Shown: piece by piece, positions 25,001 to 35,276 of the stretch
Position numbering within the stretch: the first letter of the stretch is position 1
Layout of the letters: every line of letters starts with the position of its first letter
Source of the DNA: Antedon mediterranea
Lineage: Eukaryota; Echinodermata; Crinoidea; Comatulida; Antedonidae
NCBI RefSeq assembly: GCF_964355755.1
Contig: NC_092680.1
Coordinates: forward strand, 1,901,001-1,965,000
Direction: 5' to 3'
Length of the DNA stretch: 64,000 bases
Program-made: the position numbers and the translations under genes
Notes under the pieces: generated by a model
Seen by the model: the letters and a program-made list of their open reading frames with translations, nothing else
What the model was told of the DNA's origin: nothing
Databases searched by the model: none

Positions 25001-28000
25001 AGTAAAAAATACACAGGTACAGCCGTTTTCATATTCTCCGTATACGTGTATTGATACCTTTCTTCCATTTTTATTTATGATAAATCAATGTTCAGCTCAC
25101 ACTATCAAATTAGTTTAACAATTATGGTATTGATATGCCCAATTAAAGTAGTGATATGACATCATCATGTCCATATATGGGTGCATCGCATTTTTTGTCA
25201 CATAAAGTTTGATATTGTAGACAGAGCATTAGGCTGCAACCAGCAGATACTACAAATCGCATGTCTGTACTTTTCTATGTGTTTACTTGTGTAGGACAAT
25301 TGCATCTATGACGTCAATGCCAATCAGGAAGCCAATAGGGATGGAGATGAGTTTGGTAACGCCTGTGACAACTGTCCACTCTTGAGAAATCCTTCGCAGA
25401 GAGACATCGATAACGATAATGTAGGGGACGCATGCGATGACGACAAAGATGGTGACGGTATGTTAAATACTTGGAAATATCTATTATTAGTATTTTCCTT
25501 TTTTTATGCTTTTCTGCATCGTGTAATTTACCAAACACTTAATACAATTTAAAACCTATTTTTTATTGAAAATATTTGGTAGAAAATACTGCATTCGTCC
25601 TCATTTCATCAAAGTTTGTACGCGCTTCTCAATTTCTCATTTCATCAACGTTTGTACGCGCTTCTCAATTTCATCATTTCATCAAAGTTTGTACGCGCTT
25701 CTCAATTTCTCATTTCATCAACATTTGTACGCGCTTGTCAATTTCTCATTTCATCAAAGTTTGTACGCGCGCGCTTGTCAGTGATTGTCGTAATGATAAC
25801 TGTGATTGTTATTTCACCTGTGTTTAGGTATTTTGAATCAAATCGATAATTGTCCAATCAAATACAATCCTCGTCAGTATGATATGGATGGAGATGGATA
25901 TGGCGATGCCTGTGATAACTGCCCATATGATGCTAATCCTGACCAAGTAGGTTTGCTTTGCATATTAAGATCAGGAATACTCGTATAGTTATATTTAGCT
26001 CTGTCTAAGTTATCAAAATAGTTTGACAAAAAAAGGTGTGATGTGCCCAAATATGGTAGTGATATGACATCATCATGTCCATATATGGGCACATCACATT
26101 TTTTGTCACATACAGTTTGATAGTGTAGACAGACAATTTGACAACACATAAAGATTACAGTTTAGCCATAACAATGTTTTGTACAGAGAATGTATATAAC
26201 AGAATACTTCATCCTGTTTAAAATGTATTCTTGTGACAACAATCGTCTAATGTTTTGTTTTAATTAAACAGCCTTTTTTGTGTAAGTAAAATGGATAAAT
26301 GATGTTATTAAAATTACACAATGTTTCTGTTTCTCCTTCAGGTAGATTATGACATAGATGGATTGGGGGATACATGTGACACAAATGAAGATAGGTAATG
26401 CATTAATACCTCGTCCGTTTATTTTGACAATCCATATCCAATCCGTATTCTTGTATGTATGCATGTAGTCCGCCTGTAGCCAGTTTTTTTCATAGACTTT
26501 GTGATCTTAAACAATCTTGATTTTTCAGTGATGACGATGGAGTGCAAGATAATATCGACAATTGTCCAGGTGTACCAAACAGCGCGCAGATTGACACGGA
26601 CGGTGATGGACTAGGTGATGCGTGTGACGAGGATGATGACGATGATGGTATCAGAGATGTGTATGATAACTGCAGACTTATTCCTAACACCAATCAGGCT
26701 GACGAGAACGGCAACGGGGTTGGTGACGTGTGTGAATACGATCTTGATAATGATGGTGTTGAGGACTTCTACGATTCGTGCCCGGAGCGGAGGGATATCT
26801 ATGCGACTGATTTTCGAACTTTTCAGACGATCATTTTAGATCCAGTAGGTGATGCCCAATATGACCCAAACTGGATCGTCTTTGATGAGGTAAGTGTGAT
26901 TCATGATACATGTTGATATAAAGTTTGCACTACATATATTTATTCTGAAAAGAACTGTTGAGTTTATCGACGTTTCGATCAATATATAGTAACCCTCTGA
27001 ACAAATCGTCATCCAATGTGTTTCTTATTCATCCCTCATTTTCCAGGGCCGTCAAATTTTGCAAACTATCAACAGCGATCCAGGCTTAGCTGTAACCTAC
27101 ACAACTTTCAATGGTATTGACTTCGAAGGAACTTTCTATATTAACACAGAGGTTGATGACGATTATGCAGGCTTTGTGTTCGGCTATCAAAACAGCAGCC
27201 GTTTCTATACCGTCATGTGGAAACATGCGCAACAAACGTACTGGCGAGCAACACCATTTAGGGCGGTAGCAGAACCAGGGATTCAACTCAAGGTAGTGGC
27301 CTATCTGACAATGTTCTCTTTGCATTTCAAGTTCTTTTATAACGTAGAGTGAAATGAAATACCGTTAGAAATCAACTTACATTGTTGTGTATACTTTAAA
27401 TTTACAGGTAGTAAACTCGGTTTCGGGACCCGGTAGAATGCTCAGGAACGCTCTATGGCATTCGGGTGATACAGACGAGGAGGCAAGTTACTATTTATTG
27501 ATTTTACAATCAGTTGTTGTTGAAGAACTGTCACCTAACCTGATTTACTATTAACTAAAGAATGTATTATTTATTTATTTGTTAATAGGTTAAACTCTTG
27601 TGGCACCAAATAAATTACGGTTGGGAGCATAAAACAGCATACCGTTGGCAACTCATGCACAGGCCGTCAATTGGTCTCATCAGGTATGTTTTATATTATT
27701 CTTTAAATTCAGAAGTTATTTTTATAACTATTGTTCTGGTTGATGAACAGCTTGCTTATGTGTAATACATTATAATAACAGGATTTTTATAGCGCACATA
27801 CCACTCAAGAGTGCTCAAGGCGCATTCAAAAAAATAAAAAACAAATCATACAAATGTCTGACAAATATAATGCAATTTCTTTGGAGGGTCCCCATCCGTT
27901 CTCGTTCTGTCGCGGTACCGGACCCCTACCTAGATACATTAGTATATCTACCATTCAAATATTGTTTAATACAAAGAAAATTACAAAAACAAAGTATATA

Positions 28001-28506
28001 TCATTGGCGCCGCGGGATCTTATAAAAAAAGAGTAATAATCGTTTGGTTTTAGGATCTTTTATACATACAACAGAGGTATAGGCCTACTTTGGAAACCCC
28101 CCAAAAAAATCTTATTAGGATGTTTCTCCTCAGTAGGTGTTTCAAATACAGTATGCTTTTCTCAACAAAATAGGCAAATAAATACGGAATGCACTTTTGT
28201 ATTTTATAGGGTGCGGTTGTACCAAGGAAGGAATCTGATAGTTGATTCAGGCTACATAACAGATCTAACATTAAGAGGAGGTCGGCTAGGCTTGTTCTGC
28301 TTCTCACAAGAACAAATCATTTGGGCTCGACTGAAATATACGTGTAATGGTGCGTTATTAATGTCTTTACTATAATTGTGCCTAAAATCACTGACATTTT
28401 TTTAAAACAGTCGGGTTACTTAAACGATTAAATTACATTTCTTCTAATGATTGTTCTATTATGTCTTCTTTTTCCAGATGCCATACCAGCTGACTACCGA
28501 GGATAG
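9973..28506 (+). CDS. THBS: Thrombospondin, subgroup B (pentameric type), complete 21-exon gene
   Basis: Secreted calcium-binding matrix glycoprotein of the TSP-3/TSP-4/COMP type. Coding exons as joined: 9973-10048, 16378-16695, 17065-17339, 17737-17833, 19908-19984, 20415-20484, 21732-21880, 23380-23520, 24157-24231, 24353-24505, 24600-24704, 24909-25016, 25295-25457, 25828-25946, 26342-26394, 26529-26889, 27047-27292, 27408-27482, 27589-27683, 28210-28349, 28478-28506. They total 2925 nt, a continuous frame of 974 residues, close to the ~960 of human TSP-4. Order: signal peptide, TSPN, coiled coil with CxxC, four EGF-like domains, type 3 repeats, C-terminal lectin-like domain. No von Willebrand C or type 1 repeat is present, which excludes subgroup A. 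Every junction is GT-AG except the donor after 27482 (GC). The ATG at 9973 was chosen because a hydrophobic leader follows and A is at -3. It is convergent with fibrillin. Confidence 0.93.
12870..13062. repeat. Imperfect (GTC/CGT)n microsatellite with 12-bp higher period
   Basis: A run of GTCGTCGTTTTC-like units with small changes (GTCGTTGTCGTTTTCATC and similar). It translates as poly-Val/Phe on + and Lys/Thr-rich on -. These open frames are by-products of the repeat. Confidence 0.9.
16050..16242 (+). mobile_element. tRNA-derived SINE (family C), copy 2
   Basis: Best-preserved head of the family: A-box-like GGAGCTGTAGCTTGATGGGT, B box GAGGTTCAACCCTGA, body CAAATGAGACTTAGTTTATA, TTTATCCATCCTGTAATTGG and tail ATGAAATAAATTTAAAA. 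It ends about 135 bp before thrombospondin exon 2. Confidence 0.75.
16378..17833 (+). CDS. THBS: Thrombospondin exons 2-4: N-terminal TSPN (laminin-G-like) domain
   Basis: Exons 16378-16695, 17065-17339 and 17737-17833. They encode the beta-sandwich N-terminal domain of subgroup B thrombospondins. Visible markers are [12 protein letters not shown] at the start, [39 protein letters not shown], and [20 protein letters not shown] near the end. The D-G-x-W-H-K motif and the following paired cysteines are typical of TSPN and laminin-G-like folds. It likely binds cell-surface proteoglycans or other matrix partners (family knowledge). Confidence 0.85.
17417..17540. mobile_element. MITE family A, copy in thrombospondin intron 3
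   Basis: The left end is complete (AAGCTCTGTCTACACTATC). The interior has GACATGATGATGTCATATTA and CATATTTGGGCACATCACAC. The right end is shortened to CAAACTAGATAGAGCTTTA, so this copy has a damaged right terminus. Confidence 0.75.
19908..20484 (+). CDS. THBS: Thrombospondin exons 5-6: pentamerising coiled coil and CxxC
   Basis: Exons 19908-19984 and 20415-20484. From the Met at 19910 (called 1) the heptad a/d positions are M4, M8, M11, V15, M18, M22, Q25, M29, M32, L36, followed by C39-G-I-C42. In COMP the coil has a core Gln (Gln54) 14 residues before the first of two cysteines (Cys68, Cys71) that crosslink the five chains. The Gln and the CxxC have exactly that spacing here, so a disulphide-linked pentamer is predicted. 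The core is unusually rich in methionine. Confidence 0.85.
21732..24704 (+). CDS. THBS: Thrombospondin exons 7-11: EGF-like domains and entry to the type 3 repeats
   Basis: Exons 21732-21880, 23380-23520, 24157-24231, 24353-24505 and 24600-24704. Four cysteine-rich EGF-like units are seen; two are preceded by a DIDE calcium-binding signature (DIDE then [19 protein letters not shown]). The last exon passes into the first type 3 repeat (DIDMDGYPD). Exon 8 (23380-23520) has a weak donor context (CAG|GTTCGT) and carries a polar [15 protein letters not shown] segment that is unusual next to its cysteine-rich neighbours. Confidence 0.82.
24909..26889 (+). CDS. THBS: Thrombospondin exons 12-16: type 3 calcium-binding repeats and start of the C-terminal domain
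   Basis: Exons 24909-25016, 25295-25457, 25828-25946, 26342-26394 and 26529-26889. These encode many D-x-D-x-D-G-x-G-D-x-C-D units (for example [36 protein letters not shown]) alternating with DNCP-type units. In the family they wrap a wire-like core around numerous calcium ions, and loss of calcium unfolds the C-terminal region. No RGD or KGD was found in these repeats, unlike some vertebrate thrombospondins. The last part ([21 protein letters not shown]) starts the lectin-like domain. Confidence 0.9.
25093..25230. mobile_element. MITE family A, copy in thrombospondin intron 12
   Basis: Left end CACACTATCAAATTAGTTT lacks the terminal TGTCTA part. Interior AGTGATATGACATCATCATG and CCATATATGGGTGCATCGCA, right end AAGTTTGATATTGTAGACAG. 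Confidence 0.75.
25597..25781. repeat. 36-bp minisatellite in thrombospondin intron 13
   Basis: About five tandem copies of a unit reading CTCATTTCATCAAAGTTTGT then ACGCGCTTCTCAATTT, with single-base changes (CAAAG/CAACG/CAACA; CTTCTC/CTTGTC) and a GCGC expansion in the last copy. The open frames across it are by-products. Confidence 0.9.
25997..26134. mobile_element. MITE family A, copy in thrombospondin intron 14
   Basis: Left AGCTCTGTCTAAGTTATCAA, centre AGTGATATGACATCATCATG then TCCATATATGGGCACATCAC, right GTTTGATAGTGTAGACAGAC. Near full length (about 138 bp). Confidence 0.8.
27047..28506 (+). CDS. THBS: Thrombospondin exons 17-21: C-terminal L-type lectin-like domain and stop
   Basis: Exons 27047-27292, 27408-27482, 27589-27683, 28210-28349 and 28478-28506. 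Characteristic blocks: [103 protein letters not shown], then DAIPADYRG and a TAG stop. This is the most conserved part of thrombospondins and mediates matrix and cell contacts. The donor after 27482 is GC (GAG|GCAAGT). Confidence 0.92.
27769..27836 (-). mobile_element. 3' tail fragment of a SINE (family D)
   Basis: On the minus strand it reads GAGTGGTATGTGCGCTATAA then AAATCCTGTTATTATAATG. The same unit is on the plus strand at 58540-58606, ending in a long ATT microsatellite, and a relative lies near 57937-57990. Confidence 0.6.
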
Positions 28507-28791
28507 AACATCCTACCAAGTTCATAGAAATATGCTAATATCATAATAATAGTGTGTGAAACTGACAAATTCAAATTGTGGTTGTTGCGTTCTATCGTCC
28601 TCCTTTTTATCAAATTCAACTCAATTTATTTATGACGTCATGCATCGATTTAGATATTTTCGGTTTCTGCTTTGTGCTGATGATATTTAAATATATACTT
28701 GAAAAAATGACTCAAATAATAATAATAATTATAGTACGATTATCATAGAGGCATACAATATGTATTGTAAACAGCAAGGACAATTACAACT

Positions 28792-28932
28792 AAAGCTACA
28801 CTATCAAACTTTATGCGACAAAAAAAAATGTGATGTGCCCATATATGGACACGATGATGTCATTTTAATACCATATTTGGGCACATCACACTTTTTTTGT
28901 CAAACTAGTTTGATAGTATAGACAGAGCTTTA
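28792..28932. mobile_element. MITE family A, copy downstream of thrombospondin
   Basis: Left AAAGCTACACTATCAAACTT (the CTGTCT block is missing), centre CCATATATGGACACGATGAT and CATATTTGGGCACATCACAC, right AGTTTGATAGTATAGACAGA GCTTTA. About 141 bp. Confidence 0.8.
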
Positions 28933-29475
28933 GTCATATTGTTGAGCATGGCACTGATAGGTCTAGATAAATAAATTGTCTTTAAAAATCCCACTACAAC
29001 ACCGGCCGTCGGTTAGATAGATGATCAGGTAACTGACTACTGTAGATTAAAACACTAACGGGTAATAATTGTCCAATTCTTGTTTATTTTCATATTCCTA
29101 TAAATCTTATATTATATTTCAAATTAGAGTAACATTTTACACTTTTATATATCTTTACATAGCATTGAATGTATAGTACGTAGGTATACAGTATCGTTTT
29201 GTGATATTTGTACTTCTGCTATATTACATAGTATAAATAGAAAATGTGTGTACATTCTTGTATTTAAATTATGAATTAATATGATATTTATGTAAATATT
29301 CAACAGTAGCTGTATTTATCAATTGTTTAAATATTTTACTAGGAGATATTAAATAGAATACCACACGAATGTGAAAATTAGTTATTGTATAAAAAATCAG
29401 GAAGAAATAACTTTTGTGCGTTGAAACGTTGGATACAGTTAGCTTTGACGAGTCTCTTCAAAGAATATATCCTTT

Positions 29476-29626
29476 GGTATAGGACTAACTAAAGGACGCA
29501 AGCGCAACGCACGTCATTTAACCAGTCACAAAAGATGGATTGTATGAACTTTCGCTTGTCATTTGTTCAACTCGCTTGCGTTGCGTTTACGTCATTACGT
29601 GACGTCCCGAGTGTGAACCCAGGCTT
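29476..29626. mobile_element. MITE family B, copy 3
   Basis: Diverged copy: left half AAGCGCAACGCACGTCATTT, right half CGCTTGCGTTGCGTTTACGT then GAGTGTGAACCCAGGCTTAA. The two halves remain largely inverted. Confidence 0.65.
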
Positions 29627-30220
29627 AAGCTGAAGATACGTGCAAACAACCAATGTATATCTTTGCTCGTATTCAAATCCGTTTTCAGAATAAATAAATA
29701 AATAAATATTACTAAGTTATCTAATGTATGTCTTACAGTATATTAAAGTTTATTACCACGATTGTATTGCAGTGGATGACTGACTGAAAATAATTGATAA
29801 TAGGCTTTTGTAAATAGTAGTTACACAGCAAATATTTAAGTAGTATTCTATAGTTTTCATTTACAATGGAATAGGCCTAATATCGTAAAAAGGTATTCTG
29901 ATTGAACTATACAGCAATACCGTTACAGCCAGCTATTTCTACTTCTCAGTTGCTGGAATGGCTGTATTTATTTAGCCTATTCTTACACATTAAAGTATTG
30001 ATATAAATTAATGTTTTATACTATTTAAAACTGTGAATTTTAATAAATTAATACATAAAATAGTATTCTATCTACTCGCAGAACACATTATCTGATTCTA
30101 TGCATGTCAATTATGATATAGTAACCAGTTATGTCAACAAATAAAAGAGTCGAAATGTTGTCATTTTTCGAAATTTTCCCTGTAGTCAATTATTATGCAA
30201 TAATATATTAGGCCTACAGA

Positions 30221-30325
30221 GATTTTTTCTAAAAATGTCCAAAATATCGACTTTTTAATATTCGATTATTATGCAATAATATGGGTATATACGCGCATAT
30301 ATTGTTTTGTATCGTCTTATAGAGC
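30221..30325 (+). repeat. Left flank copy of a ~105-bp direct repeat bracketing the large array
   Basis: Contains AAAATGTCCAAAATATCGAC, ATTATTATGCAATAATATGG and TTGTATCGTCTTATAGAG in order. The same order, with scattered changes, occurs at 35172-35276 on the other side of the array. Confidence 0.75.
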
Positions 30326-30369
30326 CATAGTAACAAGTTTAGTCGAAAAATAAAAAGGTCGGAATTTGA

Positions 30370-33300
30370 GGGATTTTTTAGGGGTAAAATTTCGACCATC
30401 TTGGATTTTGCTGAAATTTTGTACATAGCATCATATGATGATGCTGAATAAATATATGCAAAAATATTCCCACTTATATGCGCAGAAGTGCTAAAATATA
30501 GTGATTTTTGCGCATAATCAAAGACTGATCAAATATCGGCATAATTTTTTCTGAATTTTTAAGAAATCCCTGAATTATATGTAGAAATATATACATATAT
30601 AGATAGATATAATGATTCTGAATAAATATATGCAAAAATATTCCCACATATATGCGCAGAAGTACAAAATATAGCACTTTTTGCGCATACTCTTAAGAAT
30701 TATCAAATATCGGCTTATTTTTGCTGATTTTTTTAGAAATCCCTGAATTATATGCAGAAATATGTTCATAAATTGAAAGAGCATCATCATACGATGCTAT
30801 GTACCAAATTTCATCAAAATCCGAGATGGTCAAAATTTTACCCCTTAAAAATCCCTGGGCTATAGCTCAGGGATTTTTTAATGGTAAAATTTCGACCATC
30901 TTGGATTTTGCTGAAATTTTCTACATAGCATCATATGATGATGCTGAGTAAATATATGCAAAAATATTCCCACATATATGCGCAGAAGTGCTAAAATATA
31001 GCGATTTTTGCGCATAATCACAGACTGATCAAATATCGGCATATTTTTGCTGAATTTTTAAGAAATCCCTGAATTATATGTAGAAATATGTACATATATA
31101 GATAGATATAATGATGTTGAATAAATATATGCAAAAATATTCCTACATATATGCGCAGAAGTGCAAAAATATAGCGATTTTTGCGCATAATCAAAGACTG
31201 ATCAAATATCGGCATATTTTTGCTGAATTTTAAAGAAATCCCTGAATTATATGCAGAAATATGTTCATATATTGAAAGAGCATCATCATACGATGCTATG
31301 TACAAAATTTCATCAAAATCCGAGATGGTCAAAATTTTACCCCTTAAAAATCCCTGGGCTCAGGGATTTTTTAAGGGTAAAATTTCGACCATCTTGGATT
31401 TTGCTGAAATTTTGTACATAGCATCATATGATGATGCTGAATAAATATATGCAAAAATATTCCCACATATATGCGCAGAAGTGCTAAAATATAGCGATTT
31501 TTGCGTATACTCAAAGACTGATCAAATATCGGCATATTTTTGCTGAATTTTAAAGAAATCCCTGAATTATATGTAGAAATATGTACACATATAGATAGAT
31601 ATAATGATGCTGAATAAATATATGCAAAAATATTCCCACATATATGCGCAGAAGTGCAAAAATATAGCACTTTTTGCGCATACTCTAAGAATTATCAAAT
31701 ATCGGCCTATTTTTGCTGATTTTTTTAGAAATCCCTGAATTATATGCAGAAATATGTTCATATATTGAAAGAGCATCATCATACGATGCTATGTACCAAA
31801 TTTCATCAAAATCCGAGATGGTCAAAATTTTACCCCTTAAAAATCCCTGGGCTATAAAATTTGGTACATAGCATCATATGATGATGCTGAGTAAATATAT
31901 GCAAAAATATTCCCACATATATGCGCAGAAGTGCTAAAATATAGCGATTTTTGCGCATACTCAAAGACTGATCAAATATCGGCATATTTTTGCTGAATTT
32001 TTAAGAAATCCCTGAATTATATGTAGAAATATGTTCATAAATTGAAAGAGCATCATCATACGATGCTATGTACCAAATTTCATCAAAATCCGAGATGGTC
32101 AAAATTTTACCCCTTAAAAATCCCTGGGCTATAGCTCAGAGATTTTTTAATGGTAAAATTTCGACCATCTTGGATTTTGCTGAAATTTTCTACATAGCAT
32201 CATATGATGATGCTGAATAAATATATGCAAAAATATTCCCCCATATATGCGCAGAAGTGCTAAAATATAGCGATTTTTGCGCATAATCACAGACTGATCA
32301 AATATCGGCATATTTTTGCTGAATTTTTAAGAAATCCCTGAATTATATGTAGAAATATGTACATATATAGATAGATATAATGATGTTGAATAAATATATG
32401 CAAAAATATTCCTACATATATGCGCAGAAGTGCAAAAATATAGCGATTTTTGCGCATAATCAAAGACTGATCAAATATCGGCATATTTTTGCTGAATTTT
32501 AAAGAAATCCCTGAATTATATGCAGAAATATGTTCATATATTGAAAGAGCATCATCATACGATGCTATGTACCAAATTTCATCAAAATCCGAGATGGTCA
32601 AAATTTTACCCCTTAAAAATCCCTGGGCTCAGGGATTTTTTAAGGGTAAAATTTCGACCATCTTGGATTTTGCTGAAATTTTGTACATAGCATCATATGA
32701 TGATGCTGAATAAATATATGCAAAAATATTCCCACATATATGCGCAGAAGTGCTAAAATATAGCGATTTTTGCGTATACTCAAAGACTGATCAAATATCG
32801 GCATATTTTTGCTGAATTTTAAAGAAATCCCTGAATTATATGTAGAAATATGTACACATATAGATAGATATAATGATGCTGAATAAATATATGCAAAAAT
32901 ATTCCCACATATATGCGCAGAAGTGCAAAAATATAGCACTTTTTGCGCATACTCTAAGAATTATCAAATATCGGCCTATTTTTGCTGATTTTTTTAGAAA
33001 TCCCTGAATTATATGCAGAAATATGTTCATATATTGAAAGAGCATCATCATACGATGCTATGTACCAAATTTCATCAAAATCCGAGATGGTCAAAATTTT
33101 ACCCCTTAAAAATCCCTGGGCTATAAAATTTGGTACATAGCATCATATGATGATGCTGAGTAAATATATGCAAAAATATTCCCACATATATGCGCAGAAG
33201 TGCTAAAATATAGCGATTTTTGCGCATACTCAAAGACTGATCAAATATCGGCATATTTTTGCTGAATTTTTAAGAAATCCCTGAATTATATGTAGAAATA

Positions 33301-35171
33301 TGTTCATAAATTGAAAGAGCATCATCATACGATGCTATGTACCAAATTTCATCAAAATCCGAGATGGTCAAAATTTTACCCCTTAAAAATCCCTGGGCTA
33401 TAGCTCAGGGATTTTTTAATGGTAAAATTTCGACCATCTTGGATTTTGCTGAAATTTTCTACATAGCATCATATGATGATGCTGAATAAATATATGCAAA
33501 AATATTCCCCCATATATGCGCAGAAGTGCTAAAATATAGCGATTTTTGCGCATAATCACAGACTGATCAAATATCGGCATATTTTTGCTGAATTTTTAAG
33601 AAATCCCTGAATTATATGTAGAAATATGTACATATATAGATAGATATAATGATGTTGAATAAATATATGCAAAAATATTCCTACATATATGCGCAGAAGT
33701 GCAAAAATATAGCGATTTTTGCGCATAATCAAAGACTGATCAAATATCGGCATATTTTTGCTGAATTTTAAAGAAATCCCTGAATTATATGCAGAAATAT
33801 GTTCATATATTGAAAGAGCATCATCATACGATGCTATGTACCAAATTTCATCAAAATCCGAGATGGTCAAAATTTTACCCCTTAAAAATCCCTGGGCTCA
33901 GGGATTTTTTAAGGGTAAAATTTCGACCATCTTGGATTTTGCTGAAATTTTGTACATAGCATCATATGATGATGCTGAATAAATATATGCAAAAATATTC
34001 CCACATATATGCGCAGAAGTGCTAAAATATAGCGATTTTTGCGTATACTCAAAGACTGATCAAATATCGGCATATTTTTGCTGAATTTTAAAGAAATCCC
34101 TGAATTATATGTAGAAATATGTACACATATAGATAGATATAATGATGCTGAATAAATATATGCAAAAATATTCCCACATATATGCGCAGAAGTGCAAAAA
34201 TATAGCACTTTTTGCGCATACTCTAAGAATTATCAAATATCGGCCTATTTTTGCTGATTTTTTTAGAAATCCCTGAATTATATGCAGAAATATGTTCATA
34301 TATTGAAAGAGCATCATCATACGATGCTATGTACCAAATTTCATCAAAATCCGAGATGGTCAAAATTTTACCCCTTAAAAATCCCTGGGCTATAAAATTT
34401 TGTACATAGCATCATATGATGATGCTGAATAAATATATGCAAAAATATTCCCACATATATGCGCAGAAGTGCTAAAATATAGCGATTTTTGCGCATACTC
34501 AAAGACTGATCAAATATCGGCATATTGTTGCTGAATTTTTAAGAAATCCCTTAATTATATGTAGAAATATGTACATATATAGATAGATATAATGATGCTG
34601 AATAAATATATGCAAAAATATTCCTACATATATGCGCAGAAGTGCAAAAATATAGCGATTTTTGCGCATAATCAAAGACTGATCAAATATTGGCATATTT
34701 TTGCTGCATTTTTAAGAAATCCCTGAATTATATGTAGAAATATGTACATATATAGATAGATATGATGATGCTGAATAAATATATGAAAAAATATTTCCAC
34801 ATATATGCGCAGAAATAAAAAAATATAGCACTATTTGCGCATACTCTCAGAATTATCAAATATCGGCCTATTTTGGCTGATTTTTTTTAGAAATCCCTGA
34901 ATTATATGCAAAAATAGGTTCATATATTGAAAGAGCATCATCATACGATGCTATGTACCAAATTTCATCAAAATCCGAGATGGTCAAAATTTTACCCCTA
35001 AAAAATCCCTGGGCAGCTCAGGGATTTTTTAAGGGTAAAATTTCGACCATCTTGGATTTTGCTGAAATTTTGTACATAGCATCATATGCACAACTTTTCC
35101 CATATATATGCGCAGAAGTGCAAAAATACCAAATTTCATCAAAATTTTACCCCTAAAAAATCCCTGATAGG
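30370..35171. repeat. Large complex tandem array with a 1269-bp higher-order repeat and internal inverted repeats
   Basis: Sub-units each contain ATATATGCAAAAATATTCCC then ATATGCGCAGAAGTGC and TCAAATATCGGCATATTTTT. Anchors recur at exactly 1269-bp steps (for example 31018/32287/33556, 31220/32489/33758, 31852/33121/34390), so nearly three long-period copies lie between about 30740 and 34470. Sub-unit spacing inside a period is about 172, 320, 172, 277 and 328 bp. Every period also holds oppositely oriented arms (GGTAAAATTTCGACCATCTT against AAGATGG-type inverse GAGATGGTCAAAATTTTACC) meeting at a palindromic junction AAAATCCCTGGGCTCAGGGA (near 31347, 32616, 33885). The copies are nearly identical, which points to recent amplification. 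The open frames here are repeats of each other on both strands and I do not call them genes. Confidence 0.95.
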
Positions 35172-35276
35172 GATTTTTTCGAAAAATGCCCAAAATATCT
35201 ACTTTTTAAATTTAAATTATTATGCAATAATATGGGTATATATGCACATATATTGCTTTGTATCATCTTATAGAGA
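35172..35276 (+). repeat. Right flank copy of the ~105-bp direct repeat bracketing the array
   Basis: Contains AAAATGCCCAAAATATCTAC, AATTATTATGCAATAATATG and TTGTATCATCTTATAGAG, matching 30221-30325 in the same orientation. Confidence 0.75.

Larger units (their letters stand above)
28507..30220. other. Thrombospondin 3' UTR and left part of the convergent intergenic region
   Basis: No coding exon. A possible AATAAA lies at 28970-28975 and a tandem AATAAATAAATAAAT near 29692-29707; which is used cannot be told. It holds MITE A (28792-28932) and MITE B (29476-29626) copies. Confidence 0.45.

Noticed and set aside
9973-28506. Subgroup A thrombospondin (TSP-1/TSP-2 like)
   Set aside because: No von Willebrand C domain or type 1 (WSxW) repeat is encoded between the coil and the EGF-like exons, and the continuous frame leaves no place for them.
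30370-35171. CRISPR-like repeat/spacer pattern in the array and minisatellites
   Set aside because: Units are contiguous or variable without unique spacers of constant length, and the genome is animal; no cas genes.
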